DNA from: Streptomyces cavernicola
GTDB lineage: Bacteria; Actinomycetota; Actinomycetes; Streptomycetales; Streptomycetaceae
DNA length: 64,000 nt
Assembly: GCF_029968035.1 (NCBI RefSeq)
Contig: NZ_JASCIQ010000019.1
Coordinates: 90,819 to 154,818 of the forward strand
Reading direction: 5' to 3'
Shown here: piece by piece, positions 56,323-64,000 of the stretch
Layout: the number at the start of each line of letters is the position of its first letter
How positions within the stretch are numbered: the first letter of the stretch is position 1
Program-made: the position numbers and the translations under genes
The notes under the pieces: generated by a model
Told to the model about the DNA's origin: nothing
Seen by the model: only the letters and a program-made list of their open reading frames with translations
The model's database searches: none

Positions 56323-59300
56323 TCAGAGCAGGGCGGCGGCCTCCTCCAGAGAGAGGTCGCCGCCCGCCGCATGTCCGCGCTCGTACGCCGCGTCGCCGAG
56401 GACGTCCCGTACGGCCTGCTCGGCGGAGGCCCGTTGGATGCGCTCCTGTGAGGCGGGGCGGTGGCCGGCCGGGAGCAGGGCGTCGGCGGCGCCGAGCAGC
56501 CGGGCTGCGCGGTGGGCCGGTTCCCGCTCCCCGCTTCCCGCCAACGCCCAGGCGCACAGGGCGAGTTGGACCGAGGACATGTGCGGGGCGATCATCGCGG
56601 CGACCGGGTCCTGGGACCAGCGGAAGGCGGCCGTGCCGTGCTCGTACGCCTCCTCGTGGCGGCCGTCGAGGACGTCGAGCCAGCCGTAGATGCCGTGCAG
56701 GACGCCCCTGAACATCACGGCGGGGCCGGCGAAGTACTGCTCCCACAGCAGGTCGAGCTGTTCGCGGGCGGCGTCCCTGCGGCCGCTGGCGCCGAGCCGG
56801 CCGGCCAGATGGATACGGGCGGCGGGCACCGCCTCCGAGAAGGTGTCGCCGGCCTCGCGCAGGATCTCCCACAGGATCGCCTCCCCCTGCTCCGCCTGCC
56901 CGGCCCGCCCCGTCTCCTCGCCTTGCCCGGCCTGCTCCGACAGCCCGTTCTCCAGCATGATCCCGGCGAGCCGCACCCGCAGGACCGCCACCTGAGCGGC
57001 CGCCCCGATCGCCTCCGCGTGCTCGACGGCGGCCGCGAAGTCCCGTTCCGCGCGGGCGAGTTCGCCGCTCCGCTCCCAGGCCTCGCCGCGCGCGGAGAGC
57101 GCCTCGGCGGCGCCCCAGGAGTCGCCGAGCTCGGTGAACAGGGTGAGCGCCTCGGTCGCGTCGCGCTCCGCGTCGCCGCCCCAGGCGCTGCGGTTGGCGA
57201 GGACGTTGGCGCGCAGCTGGAGGGTGGCGGCGAGCTCCCAGCGGAAGCCGTGCCGCCTGCAGGTCTCGACGTTCCGGTCGAGGAGTTCCCGCAGGTCGTC
57301 GGGGCGGCCGGTGAGGAGCACCGCGAACACCCAGAACGCACCGGGGCTCCAGCAGGTCTGCGGCAGGCCGGGCCGGTAGGCGGCGACGATGCCCTGCAGG
57401 CGCTGTTCGTTCTCCGGCCGGTTCCAGCCGTCGGAGCGCTGGTCCATCGCGGCGATCTGCATGAGTCGCGCCCCGCGCCGCGCCTCCGTCAGCTGCTCGG
57501 GCTCCATCGGCGGCGGCTTCGCCGTACACCGCTCGGTGAGCGGCGGCGCCGGCTCGACCGGCTCGGCGAACGGGTCGGGCCCGAGCGCGGACACCGCCGT
57601 CGACCAGTGCCGGGACTCGCTGCGCAGATCGCGCATCTGCCAGTACCAGCACAGCGAGAGTACGAGGCAGAGCGCCTCCTGCTCGTCGCCCGCGTCCGTC
57701 GCCCGGCGCAGCGCGGTGCGCAGGTTCTCGTACTCGCGCTCGATGCGGGCGATGGCCTGCTTCTGCTGGGCGGTGCGCAGCTCGGGGTCGGCTCTGCGGG
57801 CGAGTTCGCGGTAGTGGACGAGGTGGGCGTGCTCGGCGGCGGGGCGGTCGCGGGCCTCGTCGAGGCGGGCGCCCGCGTACTCGGCGACGGTCTCCAGGAG
57901 CCGGTAGCGCATCGTGCCCGCGTCCGAAGGGGCCGCCACCACAAGGGACTTGTCGACGAGGGAGCCGGTCAGGTCGGCCACGTCCCGGCGGTCCACGTGC
58001 AGGTCGAGCGTGCAGGCCTGCTCACCGCCCGGCTGCTCGGGAGCGGTGGGCGCGCCGCCGCACACCGCCTCGGCCGCGTCGAGTTCGCAGCCGCCCGCGA
58101 ACACCGAGAGCCGTTGCAGCACGGCCCGCTCGCGCTCGTCGAGCAGCTCCCAGGACCAGTCGACGACGGCCCGCAGGGTCTGCTGCCGGGGTAGCACCGT
58201 ACGGCTGCCGGAGGTGAGGAGGCGGAAGCGGTCGTCGAGGCGGTCGGCGATCTGGCGCGGGGTGAGCGAGCGCAGCCGGGCGGCGGCGAGCTCGACGGCG
58301 AGCGGCAGTCCGTCGAGGCGCCGGCAGATCTCCGCGCAGGCCTCCGGGTCGTCCTCGGTGCGGAAGCCGGGCCGGGCGGCGGCGCCCCGGTCGGCGAGCA
58401 GCCGCAGCGCGACCGGCTCGGGCAGCGGCTCGAGGGGGCGCACCAACTCCCCTGGTACGCCGAGGGGTTCGCGACTGGTGGCGAGGACGGTGAGCCCCGG
58501 GCAGTGCGCGAGCAGATACTCGACGGTGCGCGCCGCCGACTCCACGACGTGCTCGCAGTTGTCCAGCAGGAGCAGCATCCGGCGCGGCGCGCAGTGCTCG
58601 GCGAGCCGGACGAGCGGGTCGCCGCCGCGCTGGTCGGCGGCGGCCCGCAACTCCTCCGCGCCCACGCCGTACAGGACGGTGCGGCGGCCGCCGAGCGCGG
58701 TGAGCACGGCCTCCGGCACGGCAGCGGCGTCGCTGGCGGCGGCTGCCGCTGCGACCGGGGCGAGCTCGGCCAGCCACACCCCGTCCGGCATCGGCAGCGC
58801 CTCGGCCGCCTCCTGCGAGAGCCGCGTCTTGCCCGCGCCGCCGGGCCCCAGCAGCGTCACGAGCCGGGCCCGCCCGAGGTCGTCCCGCAGCGCCGCGATG
58901 TCCACCTCACGCCCGACGAAGCTGGTGAGGCGGGTACGGAGGTTGCCGGGCGCGGCCGGGCGCTGCGGTCGCCGGGGTTGCGGGGGTTGCGGCGCCTCCA
59001 ACAACTCCCCGTGCAGGGAACGGAGTTCGGGGCCCGGGTCGGTCCCGAGCCGCTCGGCCAGCTCGCCGCGCACCTGCTCGTACGCCTCAAGGGCCTCCGC
59101 CGACCGGCCGGCGTCCCGCAAGGCACGCAGCCGCAGCGCCTGCAGCGGCTCGTCCAGGGGGTGCTCCGCGCACAGGGCGGTCAGCTCGGGCAACGACTGC
59201 TCGGCGCGGCCGAGTTCGAGCGCGGCGGCGAGGCGGGCCCGGCGGGCGTCCAGGTGCCGGGCGTCGAGCCGGGCCGCCTCGGCGGTGCGGTCGGGCAGGT

Positions 59301-59712
59301 CGGCGAGGGCAGGCCCGCGCCACAGGCCGAGGGCCTCGTCGAGCAGGGCGGCCGCCTTGGCGGGTTCGCCGTCGGCCAGGGCGCGGGCACCCTCCCCCGC
59401 GAGCCGCTCGAAACGATGCGCGTCCACGTCGTCCCGGGCGGCAGCGAGCCGGTAACCACCACCGTCGACGGACTCGACGGCCGCGTGCCCGAGCGACCGG
59501 CGCAGCCGTCCGACGAGCGCCTGCAGCGCGGCGTTCGCATCGGCGGGCTCATCCCCGTCCCACACGGCGGCGACGAGCTGACCGACGGACACGCTCCGCC
59601 CGGCGCGCAACGCGAGCGCGGCGAGCAACGCACGAAGCCGCGCCCCGCCGACCCCGACGGGGACGCCGTCGGCCCGGACTGCCTGGGTGGTGCCGAGGAT
59701 GGAATAGCGCAC
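56323..59712 (-). CDS. AfsR/SARP-like regulator with BTAD, NB-ARC and TPR regions
   Basis: A 1129-residue regulator. Residues 1-90 are an OmpR-type winged helix (RALLAALALRAGRSVSVGQLVAAVWDGD), 95-240 the bacterial transcriptional activation domain (DAHRFERLAGEG to GTDPGPELRSLHGELL). NB-ARC follows with Walker A LLGPGGAGKT (about 288-296), Walker B RMLLLLDNCEH, and LATSREPLGVPGE as the sensor. The C-terminal half is helical repeat, TPR-like. GTG 59712 has GGGAG 9 nt upstream; the frame also runs back through the repeat region, but that is not coding. It is convergent with the DrrAB exporter, a likely target. Confidence 0.93.
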   Translation of the reverse strand: MRYSILGTTQAVRADGVPVGVGGARLRALLAALALRAGRSVSVGQLVAAVWDGDEPADANAALQALVGRLRRSLGHAAVESVDGGGYRLAAARDDVDAHRFERLAGEGARALADGEPAKAAALLDEALGLWRGPALADLPDRTAEAARLDARHLDARRARLAAALELGRAEQSLPELTALCAEHPLDEPLQALRLRALRDAGRSAEALEAYEQVRGELAERLGTDPGPELRSLHGELLEAPQPPQPRRPQRPAAPGNLRTRLTSFVGREVDIAALRDDLGRARLVTLLGPGGAGKTRLSQEAAEALPMPDGVWLAELAPVAAAAAASDAAAVPEAVLTALGGRRTVLYGVGAEELRAAADQRGGDPLVRLAEHCAPRRMLLLLDNCEHVVESAARTVEYLLAHCPGLTVLATSREPLGVPGELVRPLEPLPEPVALRLLADRGAAARPGFRTEDDPEACAEICRRLDGLPLAVELAAARLRSLTPRQIADRLDDRFRLLTSGSRTVLPRQQTLRAVVDWSWELLDERERAVLQRLSVFAGGCELDAAEAVCGGAPTAPEQPGGEQACTLDLHVDRRDVADLTGSLVDKSLVVAAPSDAGTMRYRLLETVAEYAGARLDEARDRPAAEHAHLVHYRELARRADPELRTAQQKQAIARIEREYENLRTALRRATDAGDEQEALCLVLSLCWYWQMRDLRSESRHWSTAVSALGPDPFAEPVEPAPPLTERCTAKPPPMEPEQLTEARRGARLMQIAAMDQRSDGWNRPENEQRLQGIVAAYRPGLPQTCWSPGAFWVFAVLLTGRPDDLRELLDRNVETCRRHGFRWELAATLQLRANVLANRSAWGGDAERDATEALTLFTELGDSWGAAEALSARGEAWERSGELARAERDFAAAVEHAEAIGAAAQVAVLRVRLAGIMLENGLSEQAGQGEETGRAGQAEQGEAILWEILREAGDTFSEAVPAARIHLAGRLGASGRRDAAREQLDLLWEQYFAGPAVMFRGVLHGIYGWLDVLDGRHEEAYEHGTAAFRWSQDPVAAMIAPHMSSVQLALCAWALAGSGEREPAHRAARLLGAADALLPAGHRPASQERIQRASAEQAVRDVLGDAAYERGHAAGGDLSLEEAAALL

Positions 59713-59792
59713 CTGCCCATTCTCCCGTCCTGCCGACTTCTCCCCACCCCGCCCCTTCCCGAAAGTCCTCAGCGGCCAGCTCCGAGGGCTGC

Positions 59793-60035
59793 CGTCCCCG
59801 GCCCCCTGCCCGGGGCTACCGCCCCCGGCCCCTTGCCCGGGGCTACCGCCCCCGGCCCCTTGCCCGGGACTGCCGCCCCCGGCCCTCTGCCCGGGACTGC
59901 CGCCCCCGGCCCCTTGCCCGGGGCTACCGCCCCCGGCCCTCTGCCCGGGACTGCCGCCCCCGGCCCCTTGCCCGGGGCTACCGCCCCCGGCCCTCTGCCC
60001 GGGACTGCCGCCCCCGGCCCCTTGCCCGGGACTGC
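59793..60035. repeat. 27-nt tandem array
   Basis: Nine consecutive 27-nt units, each made of CGCCCCCGGCCC, CTTGC or TCTGC, then CCGGGGCTAC or CCGGGACTGC. Two variant types alternate. A degenerate tenth unit follows. Confidence 0.93.
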
Positions 60036-60211
60036 CGCCCCTGGACCCCACCACGGGGCTCTGCCCCGGACCCCATCCCGGGGGCCAGCCCCCGGACCCC
60101 CGCTCCTCAAACGCCGGAGGGGCTGAATTTGCCCCCAGATACCGGAGCGGCGGGAGACCTGCAGGGCGGGGGCTGGACTGTGCGACCTGTGGCTGCGACG
60201 GGTGCCCCGAA

Positions 60212-60690
60212 AGGGGCGCGGGGAACTGCGCGATCGGCCACGGTGGTGTGGCAGTCGATGAACGGCCGGGGCGCGGGGTGGTGCCTTGATCGGGGGCGCG
60301 GGGAACTGCGCGATCGGCCACGGTGGTGCGGCAGCCGAAGAACGGCCGGGATCCGGGGTGGTGCCTTGATCGGGGGCGCGGGGAACTGCGCGATCGGCCA
60401 CGGTGGTGCGGCAGCCGAAGAACAGCCGGGGCCTGGGGCGGTGCCCTGATCGGGGGCGCGGGGAACTGCGCGACCAGCCACGGCGGTGCGGCAGCCGAAG
60501 AACGGCCGGGGCCTGGGGCGGTGCCCTGATCGGGGGCGCGGGGAACTGCGCGACCAGCCACGACGGTGCGACAGCCGAAGAACGGCCGGGGCCTGGGGCG
60601 GAGCCCCGATCAGGGGGGGCGCGGGGAACTGCGCGACCAGCCACGGCGGCGCAGCAGCCGAAGAACAGCCGGGGCCCGGGGCGCAGCCCC
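60212..60690. repeat. 80-nt tandem array of the GGGGCGCGGGGAACTGCGCG module
   Basis: Six copies with starts near 60212, 60292, 60372, 60452, 60532 and 60614, that is an 80-nt period. Each has GGGGCGCGGGGAACTGCGCG, then a GCCACGGTGGTGCGGCAGCC stretch, and GAAGAACGGCCGGGGCC. The same module occurs singly at 39.1, 43.9, 50.2 and 54.2 kb. Confidence 0.93.
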
Positions 60691-60896
60691 GAGAGCGGGG
60701 TCCTGGGGCGGCAGCCCCGGGCGGGGAAACGGGCGGCGGAGCCCGCGCAGGGGAAGGTGGGGGGCGGCGGAGCCCCGGGCAGGGGAGCCTGGAGGGTGGC
60801 CGCCTCCGAAGTGGGCCTTGGGGGCGCAGCCCCCGGAGCCGTCCGGCGAGGACTTTCGGGAAGGGGCGGGGAGGGGAAGAAAAAACCCCCGCAACC

Positions 60897-61598
60897 TCAA
60901 CTACCCTCCGCCCCCCGCGCCTTGAGCAGATCCCCCATCAGCTCCAACTCGGACTCCTGAGCCGCAACCATCCCCTCCGCCAGATCCCGCTCAACCCCCA
61001 CCCGGCACCGCTCCACACACCCCTGAGCCATATGCACCCCACCCTTGTGGTGCGCGGTCATCAGCCGAAGGAACAGCACCTCGGCCCGCTCGCCCTCGGC
61101 CTTCCCCAGGCGCGCGAGGTCCGCCTTGGAAGCCATGCCGGGCATCAACGGCGCACCCCCGGAACCCCCCGAACCGCCCCCCGAACCGCCCCCCGAACCG
61201 TGCCCGGAGCCGTGCTCGCTCATCCCCATCCACCCCATCGGCGGCTGAGAGGACACCTTCGGCAACCCCCACAGGTCCAGCCAACCCAGCATCATGCCCC
61301 GCTGGTTGGCCTGCGTGTTGGCGATGTCGTACGCGAGCCTGCGGATCTCCTCGTCGTCCGTGCGGTCCCGTACGACGAAGGACATCTCCACCGCCTGCTG
61401 GTGGTGCACCGCCATGTCCCGGGCGAAGCCCGCGTCCGCCGAGTCCGCGGCCGGACGGTCGAGGGCGGGAGAGGACGCACGCGGCCGAGGCGCAGGCTCG
61501 TGGGACGTGCCGCCGCCCGCGAGCGCCGCAGCCCCGCCGCCCGCCGCGGCGGCCACCACCACGGCCGCGCACACCCCCGCCCACCCCGCACGCCTCAC
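60897..61598 (-). CDS. DUF305 exported protein
   Basis: A 233-residue protein with an N-terminal signal helix (AGVCAAVVVAAAAGGGAAALAG) and a DUF305 four-helix domain. Both repeats of the family are visible: DMAVHHQQAVEMSFVV and MTAHHKGGVHMAQGCV, with paired His likely to bind metal. A Gly/Ser-rich linker (HGSGHGSGGGSGGGSGGSGG) lies between. DUF305 proteins are linked to copper or other metal handling; that is family-level inference. GTG 61598 overlaps the DUF3105 stop as GTGA, so the two are coupled. Confidence 0.9.
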   Translation of the reverse strand: MRRAGWAGVCAAVVVAAAAGGGAAALAGGGTSHEPAPRPRASSPALDRPAADSADAGFARDMAVHHQQAVEMSFVVRDRTDDEEIRRLAYDIANTQANQRGMMLGWLDLWGLPKVSSQPPMGWMGMSEHGSGHGSGGGSGGGSGGSGGAPLMPGMASKADLARLGKAEGERAEVLFLRLMTAHHKGGVHMAQGCVERCRVGVERDLAEGMVAAQESELELMGDLLKARGAEGS

Positions 61599-62299
61599 TG
61601 CGCCATCCCGCCCTGGCAGGCCGCGCCCGGCTCCGGAGTCTGCTTGCCCTGCACGTACTTGGCGAAGAACGTCGCCACGCGCGGGTCCTTCGCGCTGTCC
61701 ACGGTGAGCTGCTTGCCCCAGGCGCTCAGCATCAGCGCGCCCTTCTGCCCGTTCACCGGACTCATCAGCGAGTACGGCGTCGCGCTGACCTTCGCCTCCA
61801 GCGCCTTCAGGTCGGCGGGCTTCGCCTTCGCGTTGTACGTCACCCACACGGCGCCGTGTTCGAGGGAGTGCACGGCGTGCCGGTCCGGGATCGGCTTCGC
61901 GTAGACGTCGCCGTTGCAGTTCATCCAGACCTGGTCGTGGTCACCGCCGACCGGCGGCGTCATCGGATAGCTCACGGGCTTCGCGACGTGCTTGCGGCCC
62001 AGCTCCTTCGCGTCCCAGGACCGTTCGCCCTCGATCGTGGCGTTCGCGGCCTCCTCGCGGGCCTTCGCCTGCGCCTTCTGCTCGGCCGTGACCCTGGCCT
62101 CTTCCCGCTCCTTCTCGTTCTGCTCCCGGATGAACAGATACGAGCCGACGCCCACCAGGCCCGCGACGACGGCCGTGGCCGCCACGATCGCGACGGTCCG
62201 GTTGCGGCGCTCCCGCGCCTGCTCGGCGCGGCGCATCGCCGCTATCCGGGCCTTGCGGTCGTTCGAACTGCCCTGCCCGGATGTCGTGCTGGAACCCAT
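61595..62299 (-). CDS. DUF3105 membrane-anchored protein
   Basis: A 234-residue protein. A basic N-terminus (RKARIAAMRRAEQARERRNR) precedes one membrane helix (TVAIVAATAVVAGLVGVGSYLF), then a charged coiled coil (REQNEKEREEARVTAEQKAQAKAREEA) and the DUF3105 domain (VSYPMTPPVGGDHDQVWMNC, then HAVHSLEHGAVWVTY). Cys and His residues could bind metal. ATG 62299 has GAAGGA upstream. DUF3105-DUF305 pairs are common in actinobacteria. It lies divergent from glnA2. Confidence 0.9.
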   Translation of the reverse strand: MGSSTTSGQGSSNDRKARIAAMRRAEQARERRNRTVAIVAATAVVAGLVGVGSYLFIREQNEKEREEARVTAEQKAQAKAREEAANATIEGERSWDAKELGRKHVAKPVSYPMTPPVGGDHDQVWMNCNGDVYAKPIPDRHAVHSLEHGAVWVTYNAKAKPADLKALEAKVSATPYSLMSPVNGQKGALMLSAWGKQLTVDSAKDPRVATFFAKYVQGKQTPEPGAACQGGMAQ

Positions 62300-62517
62300 G
62301 ACGATGTCCTTCGGTGTTCGCTCGGGGAAACAGGATGGGGGGATCGGGAAACGTGCGGAAGACGGCGTACGGCGGCCCGCCGATCGTAGTGGCCACCGGG
62401 ATGTCGCAGGCCACACAGGGCCCGTAATCTGGCGGAAACCCCTGGCCTCGATACTGAAGCCCCAACCGTGCCGGGGCGGTGGTGCACAGACCGTCTGAAC
62501 TGCAAGGATGTAGCTAT

Positions 62518-63877
62518 GGACAAGCAGCAGGAATTCGTGCTCCGCACCCTTGAGGAGCGCGACATCCGCTTCGTACGCCTGTGGTTCACGGACGTCCTGG
62601 GCTTCCTCAAGTCCGTCGCGGTGGCCCCGGCCGAGCTGGAGCAGGCCTTCGACGAGGGCATCGGGTTCGACGGCTCGGCGATCGAGGGCTTCGCCCGGGT
62701 CTACGAGTCGGACATGATCGCCAAGCCCGATCCGTCGACGTTCCAGATCCTCCCGTGGCGCGCCGAGGCCCCCGGCACCGCCCGGATGTTCTGCGACATC
62801 CTCATGCCGGACGGCTCCCCGTCCTACGCGGACCCGCGCTTCGTCCTCAAGCGCATCCTCGCCAAGACCTCGGACCTGGGCTTCACCTTCTACACCCACC
62901 CCGAGATCGAGTTCTTCCTGCTCAAGGACAAGCCGCTCGACGGCACCCGCCCCACGCCCGCCGACAACTCCGGCTACTTCGACCACACCCCGCAGAACGT
63001 GGGCATGGACTTCCGCCGCCAGGCCATCACGATGCTCGAATCCATGGGCATCTCGGTCGAGTTCAGCCACCACGAGGGTGCGCCGGGCCAGCAGGAGATC
63101 GACCTGCGGTACGCGGACGCGCTGTCCACGGCCGACAACATCATGACGTTCCGCCTGGTCATGAAGCAGGTCGCCCTGGAGCAGGGCGTGCAGGCCACGT
63201 TCATGCCAAAACCGTTCTCCGAGCACCCCGGCAGCGGCATGCACACGCACCTGTCGCTGTTCGAGGGCGACAGGAACGCCTTCTACGAGTCCGGCGCCGA
63301 GTATCAGCTCTCCAAGGTCGGCCGCTCCTTCATCGCGGGCCTTCTGCGCCACGCCGCCGAGATCTCCGCGGTCACCAACCAGTGGGTCAACTCGTACAAG
63401 CGCATCTGGGGCGGCTCCGAGCGCACCGCGGGCGCGGGCGGCGAGGCCCCCTCGTACATCTGCTGGGGCCACAACAACCGCTCGGCCCTGATCCGCGTGC
63501 CGATGTACAAGCCGGGCAAGACCGGCTCGGCCCGCGTCGAGGTCCGCTCCCTCGACTCCGGCGCCAACCCCTACCTCGCGTACGCGGTCCTGCTCGCCGC
63601 CGGCCTCAAGGGCATCGAGGAGGGGTACGAGCTCCCGCCCGGCGCCGACGACGACGTCTGGGCCCTCCGCGACGCCGAACGCCGCGCCCTCGGCATCGAA
63701 CCCCTGCCGCAGAACCTCGGCGAGGCCATCGCCCTGATGGAGCGCAGCGAACTGGTCGCCGAGACCCTCGGCGAGCACGTCTACGACTTCTTCCTGCGCA
63801 ACAAGAAGCAGGAGTGGGAGGAGTACCGCAGCGAGGTCACGGCCTTCGAGCTGCGGAAGAACCTGCCGGTTCTGTAA
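62518..63877 (+). CDS. glnA2: Glutamine synthetase-like gamma-glutamylpolyamine synthetase
   Basis: A 453-residue type I glutamine synthetase fold enzyme. FVRLWFTDVLGFLKSVAVAPAEL and GIGFDGSAIEGFARVYESDM are the N-terminal beta-grasp; THPEIEFFLL and FSHHEGAPGQQEIDLRYADAL the metal Glu/His; GSGMHTHLSLF and NRSALIRVP the ammonium/ATP region; SARVEVRSLDSGANPYLA the Arg site. The sequence matches the GlnA2 branch, which in S. coelicolor glutamylates polyamines rather than making glutamine. A Tyr is present in EEGYELPP, where GSI enzymes are adenylylated, but its use here cannot be judged. Confidence 0.92.
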
Positions 63878-63887
63878 GGGAGTTGAG

Positions 63888-64000
<113 letters not shown>

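Larger units (their letters stand above)
59743..60884. repeat. Expanded intergenic repeat with inverted ends
   Basis: The 1184-nt gap between two minus-strand genes is one enlarged member of the modular family. It starts CCCCACCCCGCCCCTTCCCG and ends CTTTCGGGAAGGGGCGGGG. Inside are two tandem arrays (59793-60035 and 60212-60690), an OLD-type CTCCTCAAACGCCGGAGGGGC module near 60101 and several GGGGC-GCAGCCCC hairpins at 60680-60830. No gene is supportable here. Confidence 0.9.

Noticed and set aside
59713..60561. N-terminal extension of the BTAD regulator through the repeat region
   Set aside because: The extension is only the open frame of tandem repeats; the family starts at MRYSILG and GTG 59712 has a ribosome binding site.
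60212..60690. Possible CRISPR array
   Set aside because: The repeats have an 80-nt period with similarity over the whole unit rather than short repeats with unique spacers, and no cas gene is in the window.

Overview
The window is high-GC actinobacterial DNA and almost certainly Streptomyces. The evidence is near-universal G/C in third codon positions, GTG, TTG and probable CTG starts, Tat-exported and lipoprotein-rich gene content, a DrrAB/BTAD locus and a GlnA2-type glutamine synthetase. The gene order also looks like the S. coelicolor chromosome around its glnA2 region, but that comparison is from memory and was not computed. The right end (from about 63,888) collapses into G/C homopolymers and looks like the end of a contig rather than biological sequence.

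Layout. 1-9,300: an iron-siderophore binding lipoprotein with a divergent partial gene, the Nif3 / zinc-ribbon coiled-coil / RNase HI-phosphatase trio, KDPG aldolase, YaaA, an RNB ribonuclease, and a MerR regulator with a membrane protein. 9,335-9,750: the RNase P RNA gene rnpB. 9,720-18,778: a roughly 9 kb island inserted at the 3' end of rnpB and bounded by perfect 31-bp direct repeats. It carries a small membrane protein, a 5-formyl-THF cyclo-ligase/XRE-TPR/HATPase set, a compact lasso-peptide cluster (48-aa precursor, cyclase, RRE protein, B2 peptidase, PIMT-type methyltransferase), a lipoprotein and decayed gene fragments. No integrase is recognisable, so the island is probably immobile. 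18,873-33,700: chromosome core with a glycosyltransferase, an NTF2-like protein, a TetR-P450 pair, SDR, PhoD, a Gfo/Idh/MocA enzyme, a Bcr/CflA exporter with a serine hydrolase, an Rsm22 methyltransferase, DDAH with a TetR, GDPD and a primase-polymerase domain protein. 33,748-39,900: an iron block (EfeO-EfeB-EfeU plus a lipoprotein), PhzF and heme oxygenase. 39,909-56,300: methionine aminopeptidase, an F420:NADPH reductase, an M50 protease, transporters, NAD synthetase, panB and a DrrAB-type exporter. 56,323-63,877: a large BTAD/NB-ARC regulator, a DUF305/DUF3105 pair and glnA2.

How the parts fit. Iron is a recurring theme: two candidate DmdR/IdeR iron boxes lie upstream of the siderophore-binding protein and efeO, and heme oxygenase has its own paired inverted repeats. 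The most interesting locus is the lasso cluster. The predicted core GKYAEDSSDKGRYFE would close a 9-residue ring between Gly1 and Asp9, and the neighbouring PIMT homologue suggests an aspartimide, most likely at Asp6-Ser7.

Non-coding signals are rich. Several genes have a -10 box 6-7 nt before the start codon, so they are probably leaderless. merR has a perfect palindrome in a 19-bp promoter spacer. Two genes appear to start at CTG within CTGA stop-start overlaps. A modular family of intergenic repeats with inverted ends CCCCGCCCCTTCCCGAAAG / CTTTCGGGAAGGGGCGGGG fills most of the longer gaps; one copy has expanded to over 1.1 kb with internal tandem arrays.
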